Part shown: positions 24,238-33,165 of the stretch, in pieces
How the letters are laid out: each line of letters starts with the position of its first letter
How positions within the stretch are numbered: the stretch's first letter is position 1
Assembly (NCBI GenBank): GCA_964425755.1
Contig: CAYRNY010000011.1
Coordinates: 1-64,000 of the forward strand
Length of the DNA: 64,000 bases
Source of the DNA: CAYRNY01 sp964425755
Lineage (GTDB): Bacteria > Chloroflexota > Anaerolineae > Aggregatilineales > Aggregatilineaceae
Direction of reading: 5' to 3'
Translations under genes and position numbers: made by a program
Notes under the pieces: model-generated
What the model was told of the DNA's origin: nothing
Seen by the model: only the letters and a program-made list of their open reading frames with translations
Databases searched by the model: none

Positions 24238-25272
24238 TTATCCTTTTGATGCTGCCGGACTGCCGGCGAACGCCGGCTGGTCCTGGACGATCGCGATAAA
24301 CGCGAGCATGTTCTCCAGCGGCACATCCCCTTCGACATCATGCGCCGGGGCGAAGATATAGCCCCCGTCGCGCCCCAATTCGAGCAGGTGGCGGGTTTCG
24401 TTGCGCACGTCCTCAACCGAGCCATACGGCAGTGTGCGCTGCGTGGATAGCCCGCCGTGAAAGGCCAGCCGCCCGCGATACTGCCGCAGCAGCGCGTCAA
24501 CGTCCATCACCTCCGGCTGGAACGGGTTGAAGCAGTTCACGCCGAGCGCGATCAGGTCCTCGAACAACTCGTCCACGTCGCCGCACGAGTGGATCATGAC
24601 GAACTTGCCCGCGTCGCGCACCACGCCGTACATGCGCGCCAGCACCGGTTTGATGAACCGCCGCCACATCGGGCCGCCCATCTGCAAGCCGCGCTGCATG
24701 CCCCAGTCGTCGCCGAAATACACCGCGTCGATGTCGTATTTCAGCGCCTCGCGGACCTGCGCGATATTGTAGTCAGCGATCGCGTTCAACAGCTCGTCGA
24801 CGAAATCGGGGTGATCGTAGAAGTCCAGCATCAGGTTCGGGATGCCGCGCAGCGTCCAGGCGCGCTCGTAAAGCGAGAAGCCGATCTGAAACACGCGGAA
24901 GCGGTCGCCATGTTGCGCGATCCGCGCCGGGATATCGGCGAAGAAACGCGGGTCGAGCGGGTCGGGGAAGTCGTAACCGTCAAGCGTCGGTTCCGCCAGC
25001 ACGCAGCCTTCCACGATCCCGATATCCTTATCCACGCTGCGATCCCACACCACGCCGAACACATCGCGCACGCGGTCGTTGCCCAGGTCCTCAAAGAAAC
25101 CGATGTCGCTGCCCAGGCGCAGGAAGTGATTGCCCAACACGGTTTCCAGGTCCACGTCGCCGTAATGCGCCTGCAGTTTCTCGCGGGCTTCTTTGGTCAG
25201 CCCGATGTTCCAGGGCACATAGGGCGGCCTGCGCCCTTCCAGCACGGCATAAACAACATCACGTTTGGTCAT
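24238..25272 (-). CDS. Uroporphyrinogen decarboxylase-family protein, paralogue 2 (HxC site kept)
   Basis: 344 aa from the ATG at 25272 (MTKRDVVYAVLEGRRPPYVP). It has the UroD/methyltransferase TIM-barrel pattern, including GDDWGMQRGLQMGGPMWRRF. The strand IHSCGDVDELFEDL carries a His-x-Cys pair, and another Cys follows in GVNCFNPFQ, like the zinc site of MtaA/MtbA-type methyltransferases. Of the four UroD-like proteins in the window this one has the most complete metal site. It lies 7 bp from paralogue 1 and in the same operon as a Frc-type sugar transporter. A corrinoid protein partner is not encoded in the window. Confidence 0.8.
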   Translation of the reverse strand: MTKRDVVYAVLEGRRPPYVPWNIGLTKEAREKLQAHYGDVDLETVLGNHFLRLGSDIGFFEDLGNDRVRDVFGVVWDRSVDKDIGIVEGCVLAEPTLDGYDFPDPLDPRFFADIPARIAQHGDRFRVFQIGFSLYERAWTLRGIPNLMLDFYDHPDFVDELLNAIADYNIAQVREALKYDIDAVYFGDDWGMQRGLQMGGPMWRRFIKPVLARMYGVVRDAGKFVMIHSCGDVDELFEDLIALGVNCFNPFQPEVMDVDALLRQYRGRLAFHGGLSTQRTLPYGSVEDVRNETRHLLELGRDGGYIFAPAHDVEGDVPLENMLAFIAIVQDQPAFAGSPAASKG

Positions 25273-25306
25273 AAGCTTTAGTTCCGTAATCGTTATCCGG
25301 CGCGCG

Positions 25307-26419
25307 TTAGAACACGCGCCCACCCGCCCAGCGCGTCACACGTTTCAGGATGTCGTGTTCCTGCTCTTCGTTCTCCGTGGCGATCCACAGAAAAATACCT
25401 TCCGGGTCGACCGCGTCCATGAAATCGTCGAGGTCTTCTTTAGCCAGATCGACGATGATCGGCGCGCGGGCCTGCACCTGCTTGATGAACGGGACCCACT
25501 GCATGATCGGGTAGTCATCACCCACGCCCTGCACCCACTGGATCGCGTGGACTTCTGGCACGTCGAGGATCATGTCGATGTGTCTGGCGACTCCCTTGCC
25601 GTCCACGTGGAAGATGTTATGCGTCATGGTCTTGACCTCGCGCTGCAAGACCGGCAGGCAGAACGCTTCGAACATCTGGGGCGAGATCAGCGCCGAGAAG
25701 TCACAACTGGGGATGTGCATCCGCCCAAATGAAGGGATGCCCATCCAGCTTACCGAAAGCTGCCCGTGCGCCTTGAGCATGCTGTCGAAGTGCGTGTAGA
25801 TGTCGTCGAAGTCACGGATGGACAGCTCGATCAGCGCCTTGACCTGGTCGGGACTCTCCAGCATGTCGATGCACAACTGCTGCGGGTCGCGCCAGGCGGC
25901 GGCGCAGTCCACGCCGGGATGCAGGTCGGTGTAGCCGACCAGCGCTTTTCCGGCGCAGCGTTCCAGCGCCAGTTGGGTCAGCTCTTCCAGTTTGGTGAAG
26001 TACGCATTCGCTTTGTCCAGCTTGAGCCGCTGCATGTCGTCCCAGTCTTTGACGAACGGCTCCGACCAGGACGTAACCTCGCCATACCTCAGTTCCGCGC
26101 CGTAGAACGCCGCGTACACTTCCGGCCCCAGGTTGGGCCAGAACACCGGGAACGTTTCGCCCCGGAAGGCCTGCCCCGCGATCGACTTGAGAAACGTCTC
26201 GACCTGGAACTCGGCATCAAACCAGCGGTCGCGCAGGTTGTCTGAGGGGTAGGCGGTGTTCGCTTCCTCGATGAACGCGTTGTGCGCCACGAAGCGCACC
26301 GGGGGCCGGTCGATGATCGCGCGCTCGTACCAGGCGTAAACGCGCTTCATCGCCATCTCAAACTGGGGCATGCCTTCGATCTCCACCTGCCACCAGTCCG
26401 TGGTCCGGATATCAGCCAC
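25307..26419 (-). CDS. Uroporphyrinogen decarboxylase-family protein, paralogue 3
   Basis: 370 aa starting with GTG at 26419, supported by GGAG 8 nt upstream. It is a divergent UroD-like protein; the barrel is recognisable from FWPNLGPEVYAAFYGAEL, GYTDLHPGVDCAAAWRDPQ and IFHVDGKGVARHIDMIL. The metal-site strand reads FHVDGKG, without the Cys. It resembles the fourth copy at 30891-32012, which has FHLDGTQ, more than the two copies that follow it here. It sits between the permease gene and paralogue 2. Function unknown. Confidence 0.75.
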   Translation of the reverse strand: MADIRTTDWWQVEIEGMPQFEMAMKRVYAWYERAIIDRPPVRFVAHNAFIEEANTAYPSDNLRDRWFDAEFQVETFLKSIAGQAFRGETFPVFWPNLGPEVYAAFYGAELRYGEVTSWSEPFVKDWDDMQRLKLDKANAYFTKLEELTQLALERCAGKALVGYTDLHPGVDCAAAWRDPQQLCIDMLESPDQVKALIELSIRDFDDIYTHFDSMLKAHGQLSVSWMGIPSFGRMHIPSCDFSALISPQMFEAFCLPVLQREVKTMTHNIFHVDGKGVARHIDMILDVPEVHAIQWVQGVGDDYPIMQWVPFIKQVQARAPIIVDLAKEDLDDFMDAVDPEGIFLWIATENEEQEHDILKRVTRWAGGRVF

Positions 26420-26449
26420 AACAAGACTCCATTCTCGTGCCGTCGTCCC

Positions 26450-27472
26450 TCATTGCATCCGCCGCCGCATGATCGTGTGCATCGTCAGGGCCAGCACGAT
26501 CACCGAGCCGTTGACCAGTTCGGTGTAGTAGCCGGTCATGCCCACCGCGATCAGGCCAGGCTTGATCATGCCGAACACGTAACAGCCCACAAACGTGCCG
26601 ATGATGGTCCCGGTGCCGCCAAAGACCGACGTCCCGCCCAGGAACACCGCGGCCAGCGCGGGCATCATCTGGCCCTGGCCCAGCGTGGGGAAGAAGGTCG
26701 ACAGTTGCAGCGCGGAGAGCGATCCGGCAAACGCGGCAGCCAGCCCGACCAGCGCGAAGGTCATGATCTTCGTGCGGTCGACGTTGACGCCCATCAACCG
26801 CGCGCTGTTCTCATTGTCCCCGGTCAGGTAAATGTGCGCGCCGAAAACGTGGCGATTCAGCAGCAGCCAGCACACCACGCCCACCACCACCATCCAGAAC
26901 ATCTCGTGTTCCCAAAAGCCGTTGGTCTCGCCGACCAGCGCTTCGCGCAGCGGCATGCCGCGCGTCTCAAAGTACGTTTCCGAGTGCCCCTGGCTTACGA
27001 CGTTCACCACGCCGCGCCAGAAAAACTGCGTGCCGATGGTCGCGATCAGGGACGGGATGCCGACGCGCACGACCAGCAACCCGTTCAGCAGGCCCGCCCC
27101 GAAACCGGCCCCCAGGCACGCCAGGAAGGCCAGCAGCAAGCTGTTTGTCACCGGGTAGACCTGCGCAAAAGCGACCATGCCCACCGCCATGACGGAAGGG
27201 AACGACAGGTCCATCTCGCCCGCGATCACCACCATCGTCAACGGCAGCGCCACAATGCCGAACAAGGGCACGGACATCATCAACGAGGCGTATATTTTAT
27301 CGCTCTGGAAGGTCTCCGGCGCGGCGAAAACGAAGTACAGCCACACGAGCAGGAACACGCCGATAATGCCGATCTGTGAGCCGTTCCGGCGCACAAAACG
27401 AGCCAGGACCGCGCGCGGTGACCGGGACAGCTCAGGACGCATCGCAATTTCTCTATTAATCTGCGTTGTCAT
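26450..27472 (-). CDS. Sugar ABC transporter permease, FrcC/RbsC type
   Basis: 340 aa, polytopic, with the CUT2 permease blocks VIAGEMDLSFPSVMAVGMVAF and AVFLGGTSVFGGTGTIIGT. It pairs with the single-cassette ATPase (27522-28277) and the binding protein (28424-29437), giving a FrcABC-like system for a monosaccharide. Gene order in the operon is binding protein, ATPase, permease, then UroD-like genes. An internal start at 27442 (MRPELSRS) is also possible; the longer form is kept because AGAGAGG lies upstream. Confidence 0.88.
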   Translation of the reverse strand: MTTQINREIAMRPELSRSPRAVLARFVRRNGSQIGIIGVFLLVWLYFVFAAPETFQSDKIYASLMMSVPLFGIVALPLTMVVIAGEMDLSFPSVMAVGMVAFAQVYPVTNSLLLAFLACLGAGFGAGLLNGLLVVRVGIPSLIATIGTQFFWRGVVNVVSQGHSETYFETRGMPLREALVGETNGFWEHEMFWMVVVGVVCWLLLNRHVFGAHIYLTGDNENSARLMGVNVDRTKIMTFALVGLAAAFAGSLSALQLSTFFPTLGQGQMMPALAAVFLGGTSVFGGTGTIIGTFVGCYVFGMIKPGLIAVGMTGYYTELVNGSVIVLALTMHTIMRRRMQ

Positions 27473-27521
27473 AAGTTTTGAACCTCTCTAAAGCCCGGAA
27501 CTGTGCAGTGCCATGTGACCA

Positions 27522-28277
27522 TCAATCCAGGCTGCCGGTCTGCGCGACGCGGTGCATCTTTTCCATCAGGTCATCCAGCGTGATGTCGGACGTCATGAAC
27601 TCGCCCGCCACCTGCCCCCGGTCCAGCACGACCACGCGATCGGCAACCGAATACACGTGAAACACGTTGTGATCGATGAAGATGGCCGATTTGCCCGCCT
27701 TTTTGATCTCGCGCACGAAATCAAGCAGCTTGCGCGTCTCTTCCAACGACAGGCCCATCGTCGGCTCGTCCAGGATGATCAACTCCGCCTGGAAGTACAG
27801 CGCGCGCACGATGGCGACGCCTTGTTTTTCGCCGCCGGAAAATGTGCGGATGACCGAATCCGGCGTGACCGCCATCGAGGTGAAGCCCATCGATTCGATC
27901 ATCAAGCGGTGCGTTTCTTCGCGCATCTTCTTGATGTTCATGAACCCCAGCGGACCGCGCAACTCGCGCCCCAGAAAGATGTTACGCCACAAGGTCTGCT
28001 GGTCGGCCAGCGCGCGTTCCTGGTACACCGTCTCAACGCCCAATTCGCGCGCTTTAGGGACGGTTAGCTTCTCGACTTTCTTGCCGTCAAAATAGATTTC
28101 GCCGCGGTCAGGCTGGTGGTAGCCGGTGACGATCTTGATCAGGGTGGACTTTCCCGCGCCGTTGTCGCCCAGCAGCCCCACCACCTCGTTACGGCTCACC
28201 TTAAAATCGACGTCGCGCAACGACTGCACTTCGCCAAATGATTTGGACACACCACGTAGTTCCAGGCGATAGTCCAT
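27522..28277 (-). CDS. Sugar ABC transporter ATP-binding protein, single cassette (FrcA type)
   Basis: 251 aa with one ABC cassette: Walker A GDNGAGKST, signature-like FSGGEKQGVAIVRAL, Walker B LIILDEPTMGLS and H-loop IFIDHN. CUT2 systems usually have a double-cassette ATPase, but FrcA-like systems use one of about 260 residues as here. Start at 28277 has AAAGGAG 8 nt upstream. It belongs to the LacI-controlled operon and energises the permease encoded next. Confidence 0.9.
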   Translation of the reverse strand: MDYRLELRGVSKSFGEVQSLRDVDFKVSRNEVVGLLGDNGAGKSTLIKIVTGYHQPDRGEIYFDGKKVEKLTVPKARELGVETVYQERALADQQTLWRNIFLGRELRGPLGFMNIKKMREETHRLMIESMGFTSMAVTPDSVIRTFSGGEKQGVAIVRALYFQAELIILDEPTMGLSLEETRKLLDFVREIKKAGKSAIFIDHNVFHVYSVADRVVVLDRGQVAGEFMTSDITLDDLMEKMHRVAQTGSLD

Positions 28278-28305
28278 TCAAAAACTCCTTTGAACGCTCA
28301 AGGTT

Positions 28306-28380
28306 GTGGAGCAAACAGCCCGGCAGCGATCGCGCGCCGGGAGTCCGGGCCGGTTCGCCACACCACCGTTTGCTCCACAC
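28306..28380 (-). other. Long-stem hairpin between binding-protein and ATPase genes
   Basis: TGTGGAGCAAAC (28306-28317) is perfectly complementary to GTTTGCTCCACA (28369-28380). The 51-nt interior contains further G+C-rich inverted repeats. It lies just after the binding-protein stop on the transcript. No T-run is seen, so partial attenuation or 3'-end protection of the binding-protein message is more likely than termination. Confidence 0.65.
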
Positions 28381-28423
28381 ATCTCACTACCGTAGCGTTC
28401 GAGCGCTACCTATAGCGACCGCT

Positions 28424-29437
28424 TTACCGGATCTGCCGCCGGACCAGTTCGGCCAGCAGTTCGACGTTATCCGCATGCGCGAAGCCGGACCCCGTGTCGA
28501 TGTGCAGGCCCGAGAACGCGTATTGCTTGGTCAGGCAGATCTGCAGGATCGGCAAATAGCCCTGGAGCCACTGCTGCTGGTCGATCACCAGGTCGGTCCA
28601 CCCACCGCGAATCGCCTCGACGGTCGCCGCGGACAGGTCGAAGCCAGCAGCGAAGATTTCATCCGGGCCTTTGCCCGCCGCGTTGAGGTAGGTCTCCAGC
28701 GTGGCGGTCAGCGCGCCGTGATCGGTGACCACGACCTTCACGTCCGGGTTGGAGCTGACATACGCAGCGAACGTCGGCGTGCCGGAAGAGGCATCGGCGT
28801 TCGTCTCGGAGTCAATCTCCAGGTAATCCACGACCAGCCCGGCTTCCTCGAAGGCGTCGATCACGCCCTGGGTGCGCAGGCCGCGCGTCGGCTGCGAGAG
28901 CAGCCCCCAGACCATCGCGCGGTCGCCTTCCTGCACGCCGGAGCGCCGCACGGCTTCCCTGCCCAGCGAGTACCCGGCTTCATAGAGTTCCTGGCCCACG
29001 TAGCCGAAGCCCTGGCCGAAGTACTTGGCTTCGATGCGGTCGAGCGTGGTGTTCTGGCTGGTGACGATAATGCCCTGCGCGATCGCGTCGTCGATCACCG
29101 GCTCAAAGGCGTCTTCACCAGGGTGCCCCATCACGGCGATGCCGTCCGGGTTGGTCGCCACCGCGTCCACGAACTGGCGCACCATCTTCTCGGGGTCCCA
29201 GTCCGACCACACGACATCGACGTTCGCGCCGAGGTCCTGGGCGGCCTGCATCGCGCCGTTGTAAACGACCGTAGCGAACACGCCCCCTGGCGGGCCGCCG
29301 GGGAAGAACACAATGTCCACACCGCTGCACCACTTGTCATCTTGCGCGGTTACGGTATTCTGTGCGGTGGAAAGGGGAGCCATCGTAACGACGAGCAAAG
29401 CCACCAGCACGGTCACAATCCATGATCTCTTTAACAT
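28424..29437 (-). CDS. Sugar-binding protein of an ABC transporter (FrcB/RbsB type)
   Basis: 337 aa with a signal peptide (LKRSWIVTVLVALLVVTMAP, cleavage near STAQ). The mature part is a type-1 periplasmic-binding fold: GVDIVFFPGGPPGGVFATVV, DGIAVMGHPGEDAFEPVID, TRGLRTQGVIDAFEEAGL and FAAGFDLSAATVEAI. It is the first gene of the LacI-controlled operon, with a strong promoter about 230 bp upstream and the site GGGAGGA before the ATG. Its co-regulation with araB and araD suggests a pentose such as arabinose or a close relative as ligand (inference). Confidence 0.9.
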   Translation of the reverse strand: MLKRSWIVTVLVALLVVTMAPLSTAQNTVTAQDDKWCSGVDIVFFPGGPPGGVFATVVYNGAMQAAQDLGANVDVVWSDWDPEKMVRQFVDAVATNPDGIAVMGHPGEDAFEPVIDDAIAQGIIVTSQNTTLDRIEAKYFGQGFGYVGQELYEAGYSLGREAVRRSGVQEGDRAMVWGLLSQPTRGLRTQGVIDAFEEAGLVVDYLEIDSETNADASSGTPTFAAYVSSNPDVKVVVTDHGALTATLETYLNAAGKGPDEIFAAGFDLSAATVEAIRGGWTDLVIDQQQWLQGYLPILQICLTKQYAFSGLHIDTGSGFAHADNVELLAELVRRQIR

Positions 29438-29648
29438 CTGTACGTATCCTCCCGGATAGCGACTGTCAAATTACTTTTCGAAAACGATCTGTTGCGGATG
29501 GAAACTACTGCCGATAACGCCCTCCTTTCACCCGGCATGTTATGTGCAGCGTGATCAGTGCAAGCGGTGCGGGTTCTGACCAACACGCGGCTGATGCGTT
29601 CGTCCGCCGGCCTAGTTCACCGGCGCACAGATCTGCTTGGCGCTTGAT

Positions 29649-29699
29649 TGTTAGCGTCAACATATAATCAGTATAGTATGGCTAGGTTTTCGGTGTCAA
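29649..29699 (-). promoter_or_regulatory. Promoter/operator of the Frc-type transporter-UroD operon
   Basis: On the minus strand TTGACA (plus 29694-29699) and TATACT (29670-29675) are 18 bp apart, exactly as at the araB promoter. The operator TGTTGACGCTAACA (29649-29662) follows the -10 box and would block transcription when bound. The whole block is a near-copy of 22809-22861. Confidence 0.75.
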
Positions 29700-29781
29700 T
29701 CTTTTCCCCTGCAGGAGCATTACGCGGCCCGGAAAGCGACGTTGGGCACGCCTGGGCAGCGCAGAAGCAACGGAGGGTAGC

Positions 29782-29824
29782 TTGATTTCACACCGGATAG
29801 TGTGCTATGATGTTAGCGCTATCA
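29782..29824 (+). promoter_or_regulatory. LacI-type regulator gene promoter with overlapping operator
   Basis: TTGATT (29782-29787), 18-bp spacer, TATGAT (29806-29811), then the palindrome TGTTAGCGCTATCA (29811-29824) at the expected start site. This arrangement indicates autorepression. It also excludes a translation start at 29782, which would lie inside the -35 box. Confidence 0.7.
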
Positions 29825-29853
29825 GCTTTCATGTGTCGTTATGTGATATCCTG

Positions 29854-30873
29854 ATGCCAAAAACCCCTACCCAGCGGGTCACGCTGGACGATGTCGCCCG
29901 GCTGGCCAATGTATCGTCACAGACTGTGTCACGGGTGGTCAACAATTACCCGCACGTGTCTGAAGAAACGCGCCGCCGCGTGCAGGACGCGATCCAGTTC
30001 CTCGGTTACCGGCCTAACCGCGCGGCACGCAGCCTCGTGACGCAGCGTTCCTGCATGCTGGGCATCATCAGCTTCGGGTTCGACCACTACGGCCCCACGC
30101 AGATGATCAACAACATCGAGCGCACCGCGCGCGCGAAAGGTTACGGGGTCAGTTTCTCGAACGTGGACATGGCTTCGGTCGCGGCATTGCAACGCGCCAT
30201 GAACGACCTCGGCGAGCGTGCGGTCGACGGCCTCGTGTTGATCCTGCCGATCGAGGGCATCGAGTACAACGCGCTTGAGGACGTGTGCTGCAATACGCCC
30301 TTCGTGCAGATCGACGCGCCGCTGGCGGCTAAAGTCCCCTCGATCGTGATCGACCAGTATCACGGCTCGCAACTGGCGACTGAGCATTTGATCGCGGGCG
30401 GCCACCGGCACATGTGCGAGATCAGCGGCCCGTTGAGTTGGCACGGGGCGCAGGCACGCCACCAGGCCTGGCTGGATACGCTGCAACTGGCGGAATTGGA
30501 GCCGGGCCTTTCGATCGAAGGGGACTGGTCCGCGCAGAGCGGCTATGCCGCCGTGCACGAACTGATCGCGGCGCGGGCTGACTTTACGGCGCTGGTGGTC
30601 GGCAACGATCAGATGGCGCTGGGCGCGATGCGCGCGCTGCGCGAGCACGGCCTGCATATTCCGCGCGATGTGTCGGTCGTGGGCTTTGACGACATCCCCG
30701 AAGCGGCGTACTTTGAGCCGCCGCTGACCACGATCCACCAGAATTTCGCCGCGCTGGGCGACCAGAGCGTGGAGTATCTGACCGCGCTGATCGAAAACCC
30801 GGAGACTCCGCCCCACCAACGCGTGCTATACCCGCACCTGGTTGAGCGCGCAAGCACCCGCAGCGTCACATAG
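29854..30873 (+). CDS. LacI-family transcriptional repressor of the pentose/UroD regulon
   Basis: 339 aa from the ATG at 29854; the frame is open to 29782 but that start precedes the promoter. The LacI helix-turn-helix is clear (VTLDDVARLANVSSQTVSRV, residues 9-28), followed by the hinge and a sugar-binding domain (GLVLILPIEGIEY, HLIAGGHRHMCEISGP, VVGNDQMALGAMRAL, VVGFDDIPEAAYFEP). Palindromes of the TGTTAGCG type are found at its own promoter, at the divergent transporter-UroD operon and twice near araB. It therefore probably controls all three, responding to the imported sugar. No clear Shine-Dalgarno sequence precedes the ATG. Confidence 0.9.
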   Translation: MPKTPTQRVTLDDVARLANVSSQTVSRVVNNYPHVSEETRRRVQDAIQFLGYRPNRAARSLVTQRSCMLGIISFGFDHYGPTQMINNIERTARAKGYGVSFSNVDMASVAALQRAMNDLGERAVDGLVLILPIEGIEYNALEDVCCNTPFVQIDAPLAAKVPSIVIDQYHGSQLATEHLIAGGHRHMCEISGPLSWHGAQARHQAWLDTLQLAELEPGLSIEGDWSAQSGYAAVHELIAARADFTALVVGNDQMALGAMRALREHGLHIPRDVSVVGFDDIPEAAYFEPPLTTIHQNFAALGDQSVEYLTALIENPETPPHQRVLYPHLVERASTRSVT

Positions 30874-30890
30874 TCTTCGCGGGCTTGCGG

Positions 30891-32012
30891 TTACCGGCGG
30901 TAGGCTTCGACGGCTTGTTCAAGCTCGCGCGCGGTCTGTTCGTCGGGCGCATCGAGCATGATGAAAACGCCCCTGGTGCCGACGGCATCCAGCAGCGGGA
31001 TCACTTCATCCGGCTGGACGCTGATCGCCTGCACGCACTTTCCGGCCTCAAGAATCTTGCGGTACATGTCGTACCACGCGGGATCACCGCCGCCCGGCCT
31101 GCCCGCCTGCGGCGTCCACTCGATCGCGTCCAGCGCCTCGATCGCCAGCAGTTGGTCAAGCTGCACGATCGCCTGCGTGCCGTCCAGGTGGAACATCGTG
31201 AAGTCCAGCCGTTCGCTTTGCTCTGTCAGCGCCGGGACCACGAAATCACCGAACATGCGCGGTGAGATCATAGCCGCCGCGTCACACTGGATTTTCGCCG
31301 TCTTGCCCGGCCCCCAGATGCGAAACGCGCAGAACGCGTTGCCGCCCCAGGACTCGGCGATCAGCGGGTAGAGTGCGTCGAACACCTCGAAGTAAACCTG
31401 GTTGATCTCCGCGACACGCTGCCGGACCAGCTCCGGGCGCTCGACCAGGTCGAGCAGCAGCGGCTGCCCGCCGCGCAACGAGGTGAGGATATCGAGATTC
31501 TCGATCAGGTCCGGCATGGTGACCGGAAAGCGCCCCGCGCTCGCCTCGACCCCGGCCTCGATGAGCGCCTTATGCCTTGCGAACCAGGGATGTGCCGGGT
31601 CAAAGCGCAGGGGTGGATAGTCCGCCAGGTCATCGATGCACGGCTCGTACCAGACCGTATCGTGCATGAAATGCGGCTGCGATCCGAGCAGCAGCGCGAG
31701 GCTGCCCGGGCCGAGATTCGTGTCAAAATGTGGGAACGCATCACCGGCGTAAAACGTCCGCTGCATCATGCGCTGCGCGATGCTGATCCGGCGTTGCGGG
31801 TCAGTCCAGGCGGTTTCAAGAGCGGTGGGTTCGGCCAGCAAGCCCTGCGTATCAATACCGCCCGCCAGCCAGAACGTCTGATCGGGCGGGTACGCCGAAT
31901 CACGCGGCGCGGTGATCGACACAATGAAGTCGTCGCGCTGCCACCAGCGGGCCAGGCGCTCGCGCGTGCGCTCCCAGGGGGCGTGGCGGATGGGGAAAGG
32001 GTGCTCTGTCAT
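30891..32012 (-). CDS. Uroporphyrinogen decarboxylase-family protein, paralogue 4
   Basis: 373 aa from the ATG at 32012 (MTEHPFPIRHAPWERTRERL), with GAGAG just upstream. It is a divergent UroD-like protein; FHLDGTQAIVQLDQLL and IEWTPQAG correspond to the catalytic-strand region of paralogue 3, and the zinc Cys is absent. It converges with the LacI gene, with only 17 bp between stops. No LacI-type operator was found in front of it, so its control may be separate from the other three. Function unknown. Confidence 0.75.
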   Translation of the reverse strand: MTEHPFPIRHAPWERTRERLARWWQRDDFIVSITAPRDSAYPPDQTFWLAGGIDTQGLLAEPTALETAWTDPQRRISIAQRMMQRTFYAGDAFPHFDTNLGPGSLALLLGSQPHFMHDTVWYEPCIDDLADYPPLRFDPAHPWFARHKALIEAGVEASAGRFPVTMPDLIENLDILTSLRGGQPLLLDLVERPELVRQRVAEINQVYFEVFDALYPLIAESWGGNAFCAFRIWGPGKTAKIQCDAAAMISPRMFGDFVVPALTEQSERLDFTMFHLDGTQAIVQLDQLLAIEALDAIEWTPQAGRPGGGDPAWYDMYRKILEAGKCVQAISVQPDEVIPLLDAVGTRGVFIMLDAPDEQTARELEQAVEAYRR

Positions 32013-32155
32013 GGGAACTCTCGCTTCGTTCGGATGGGTCCATGAGGACAGGATACCGGCACGCGGTGAAATGATCAACAAACCGCCCGTGCAGGCGAGG
32101 GATGGCCGGGCTGGGGAAGGCGTAACGGGAAAGAAAGCCGCACGCGGCGCAGCCG

Positions 32156-33034
32156 CTATTGGCGTTCGGGGTGTACGAGCGTGACCGGGGAGCGCGCGTT
32201 TTTGGTCACATATTGGGCCACGCTGCCCATCAACCAGCGCGATATACCGGTTCGCCCGTGCGTGGACATCACGACGAGGTTGATCCCGTCCTCTGAGGCG
32301 AGGAAATCGCAGATCGCCTGCGGCGGGTTGCCGCCCCGGATGATCACCTCGCGCGCGCGCAGCCCTTCCTGGCGCAGGCGATTTCGCAGCGCGATCATCT
32401 GCTCGTGGATCTGGTCATATGTTTGGTCGGCGATCTTCTGCTGCCCGGCCAGCGCCCAATCGCCGCTGTAACTGCCGCTTTTCGGCTGGTGCACGTGCAG
32501 CAGTACCAGTTCCGCGCCGTGCAGCCGGGCGAGTTCAGTCGCACGCGGGATCGCGCTCTCGGACCACTTGGAGCCGTCCAGCGGGACGATGATCTTCTGG
32601 TACACCGGGCGCACCAACATCAGCGGCACCGGGAACGAACCCAGTGCCTGCTCGATGCGGCTGCCGAACAGCCAGCGGAGCATGTTGGTCCGTCCCTGCG
32701 TGGAAAGCACAACCGCGCTGATGCGCTCCGCTTCGATGTACTTCAGGAGCGCCTCGTTCAGGCTGTCGCCGGACAGCGTGTCCGTCTGGATCGGCACGTC
32801 GTCCGCCTGTGTCTCTTTGCGCACGGTTTTGAGGTAGTCTTCGATCGCTTCCAGGGCTTGGGGGTCGGGCGATTCGTCGTCGCTGAGCACGTCGTTATGA
32901 CGCAGGTAAAGCAGCACGAGTTCAGCACGGTGCTTGTGTGCCAGGTCGAGCGCAAAACGGATCGCGAACTCCGCCGCGTCCGAACCGTCGAGCGGGACGA
33001 GGATACGGGTGTACAGGCGCGCAAGCATCGTCAT
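32156..33034 (-). CDS. Universal stress protein with two UspA domains
   Basis: 292 aa from the ATG at 33034 (AAAGAGGG upstream); a longer frame to 33118 would run into the transposon end. Two UspA domains are visible, starting RILVPLDGSDAAEFAIRFAL and KIIVPLDGSKWSESAIPRAT. The second has the ATP-binding loop pattern STHGRTGISRWLMGSVA; the first has STQGRTNMLRWLFGSRI. Such proteins bind nucleotides and help cells survive stress or growth arrest. It stands alone between the UroD-like gene and the tnpB element. Confidence 0.9.
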   Translation of the reverse strand: MTMLARLYTRILVPLDGSDAAEFAIRFALDLAHKHRAELVLLYLRHNDVLSDDESPDPQALEAIEDYLKTVRKETQADDVPIQTDTLSGDSLNEALLKYIEAERISAVVLSTQGRTNMLRWLFGSRIEQALGSFPVPLMLVRPVYQKIIVPLDGSKWSESAIPRATELARLHGAELVLLHVHQPKSGSYSGDWALAGQQKIADQTYDQIHEQMIALRNRLRQEGLRAREVIIRGGNPPQAICDFLASEDGINLVVMSTHGRTGISRWLMGSVAQYVTKNARSPVTLVHPERQ

Positions 33035-33165
33035 GGGTGCTGCCCTCTTTCTTACGGGAAAATCGGCGCGAAAGCCCCCAGCTTTAGCTGTGGGGATGAA
33101 GCGCCGCCTCGCTGACACACGGACATCTGTCGTTAAATAGTCTCCTATGATATAACAATAATAAC

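Larger units (their letters stand above)
29438..29853. other. Divergent regulatory region between binding-protein operon and LacI gene
   Basis: No gene is seen. It holds a leader of about 220 nt for the minus-strand operon (29438-29648), that operon's promoter/operator (29649-29699) and the LacI gene promoter/operator (29782-29824). The long leader contains no obvious small frame or riboswitch that I recognise. Confidence 0.7.

Noticed and set aside
29782..29853. Earlier start for the LacI-family gene (TTG at 29782)
   Set aside because: This position is the -35 box of the gene's own promoter, and the start of transcription would lie downstream of it. The ATG at 29854 gives a normal LacI N terminus.
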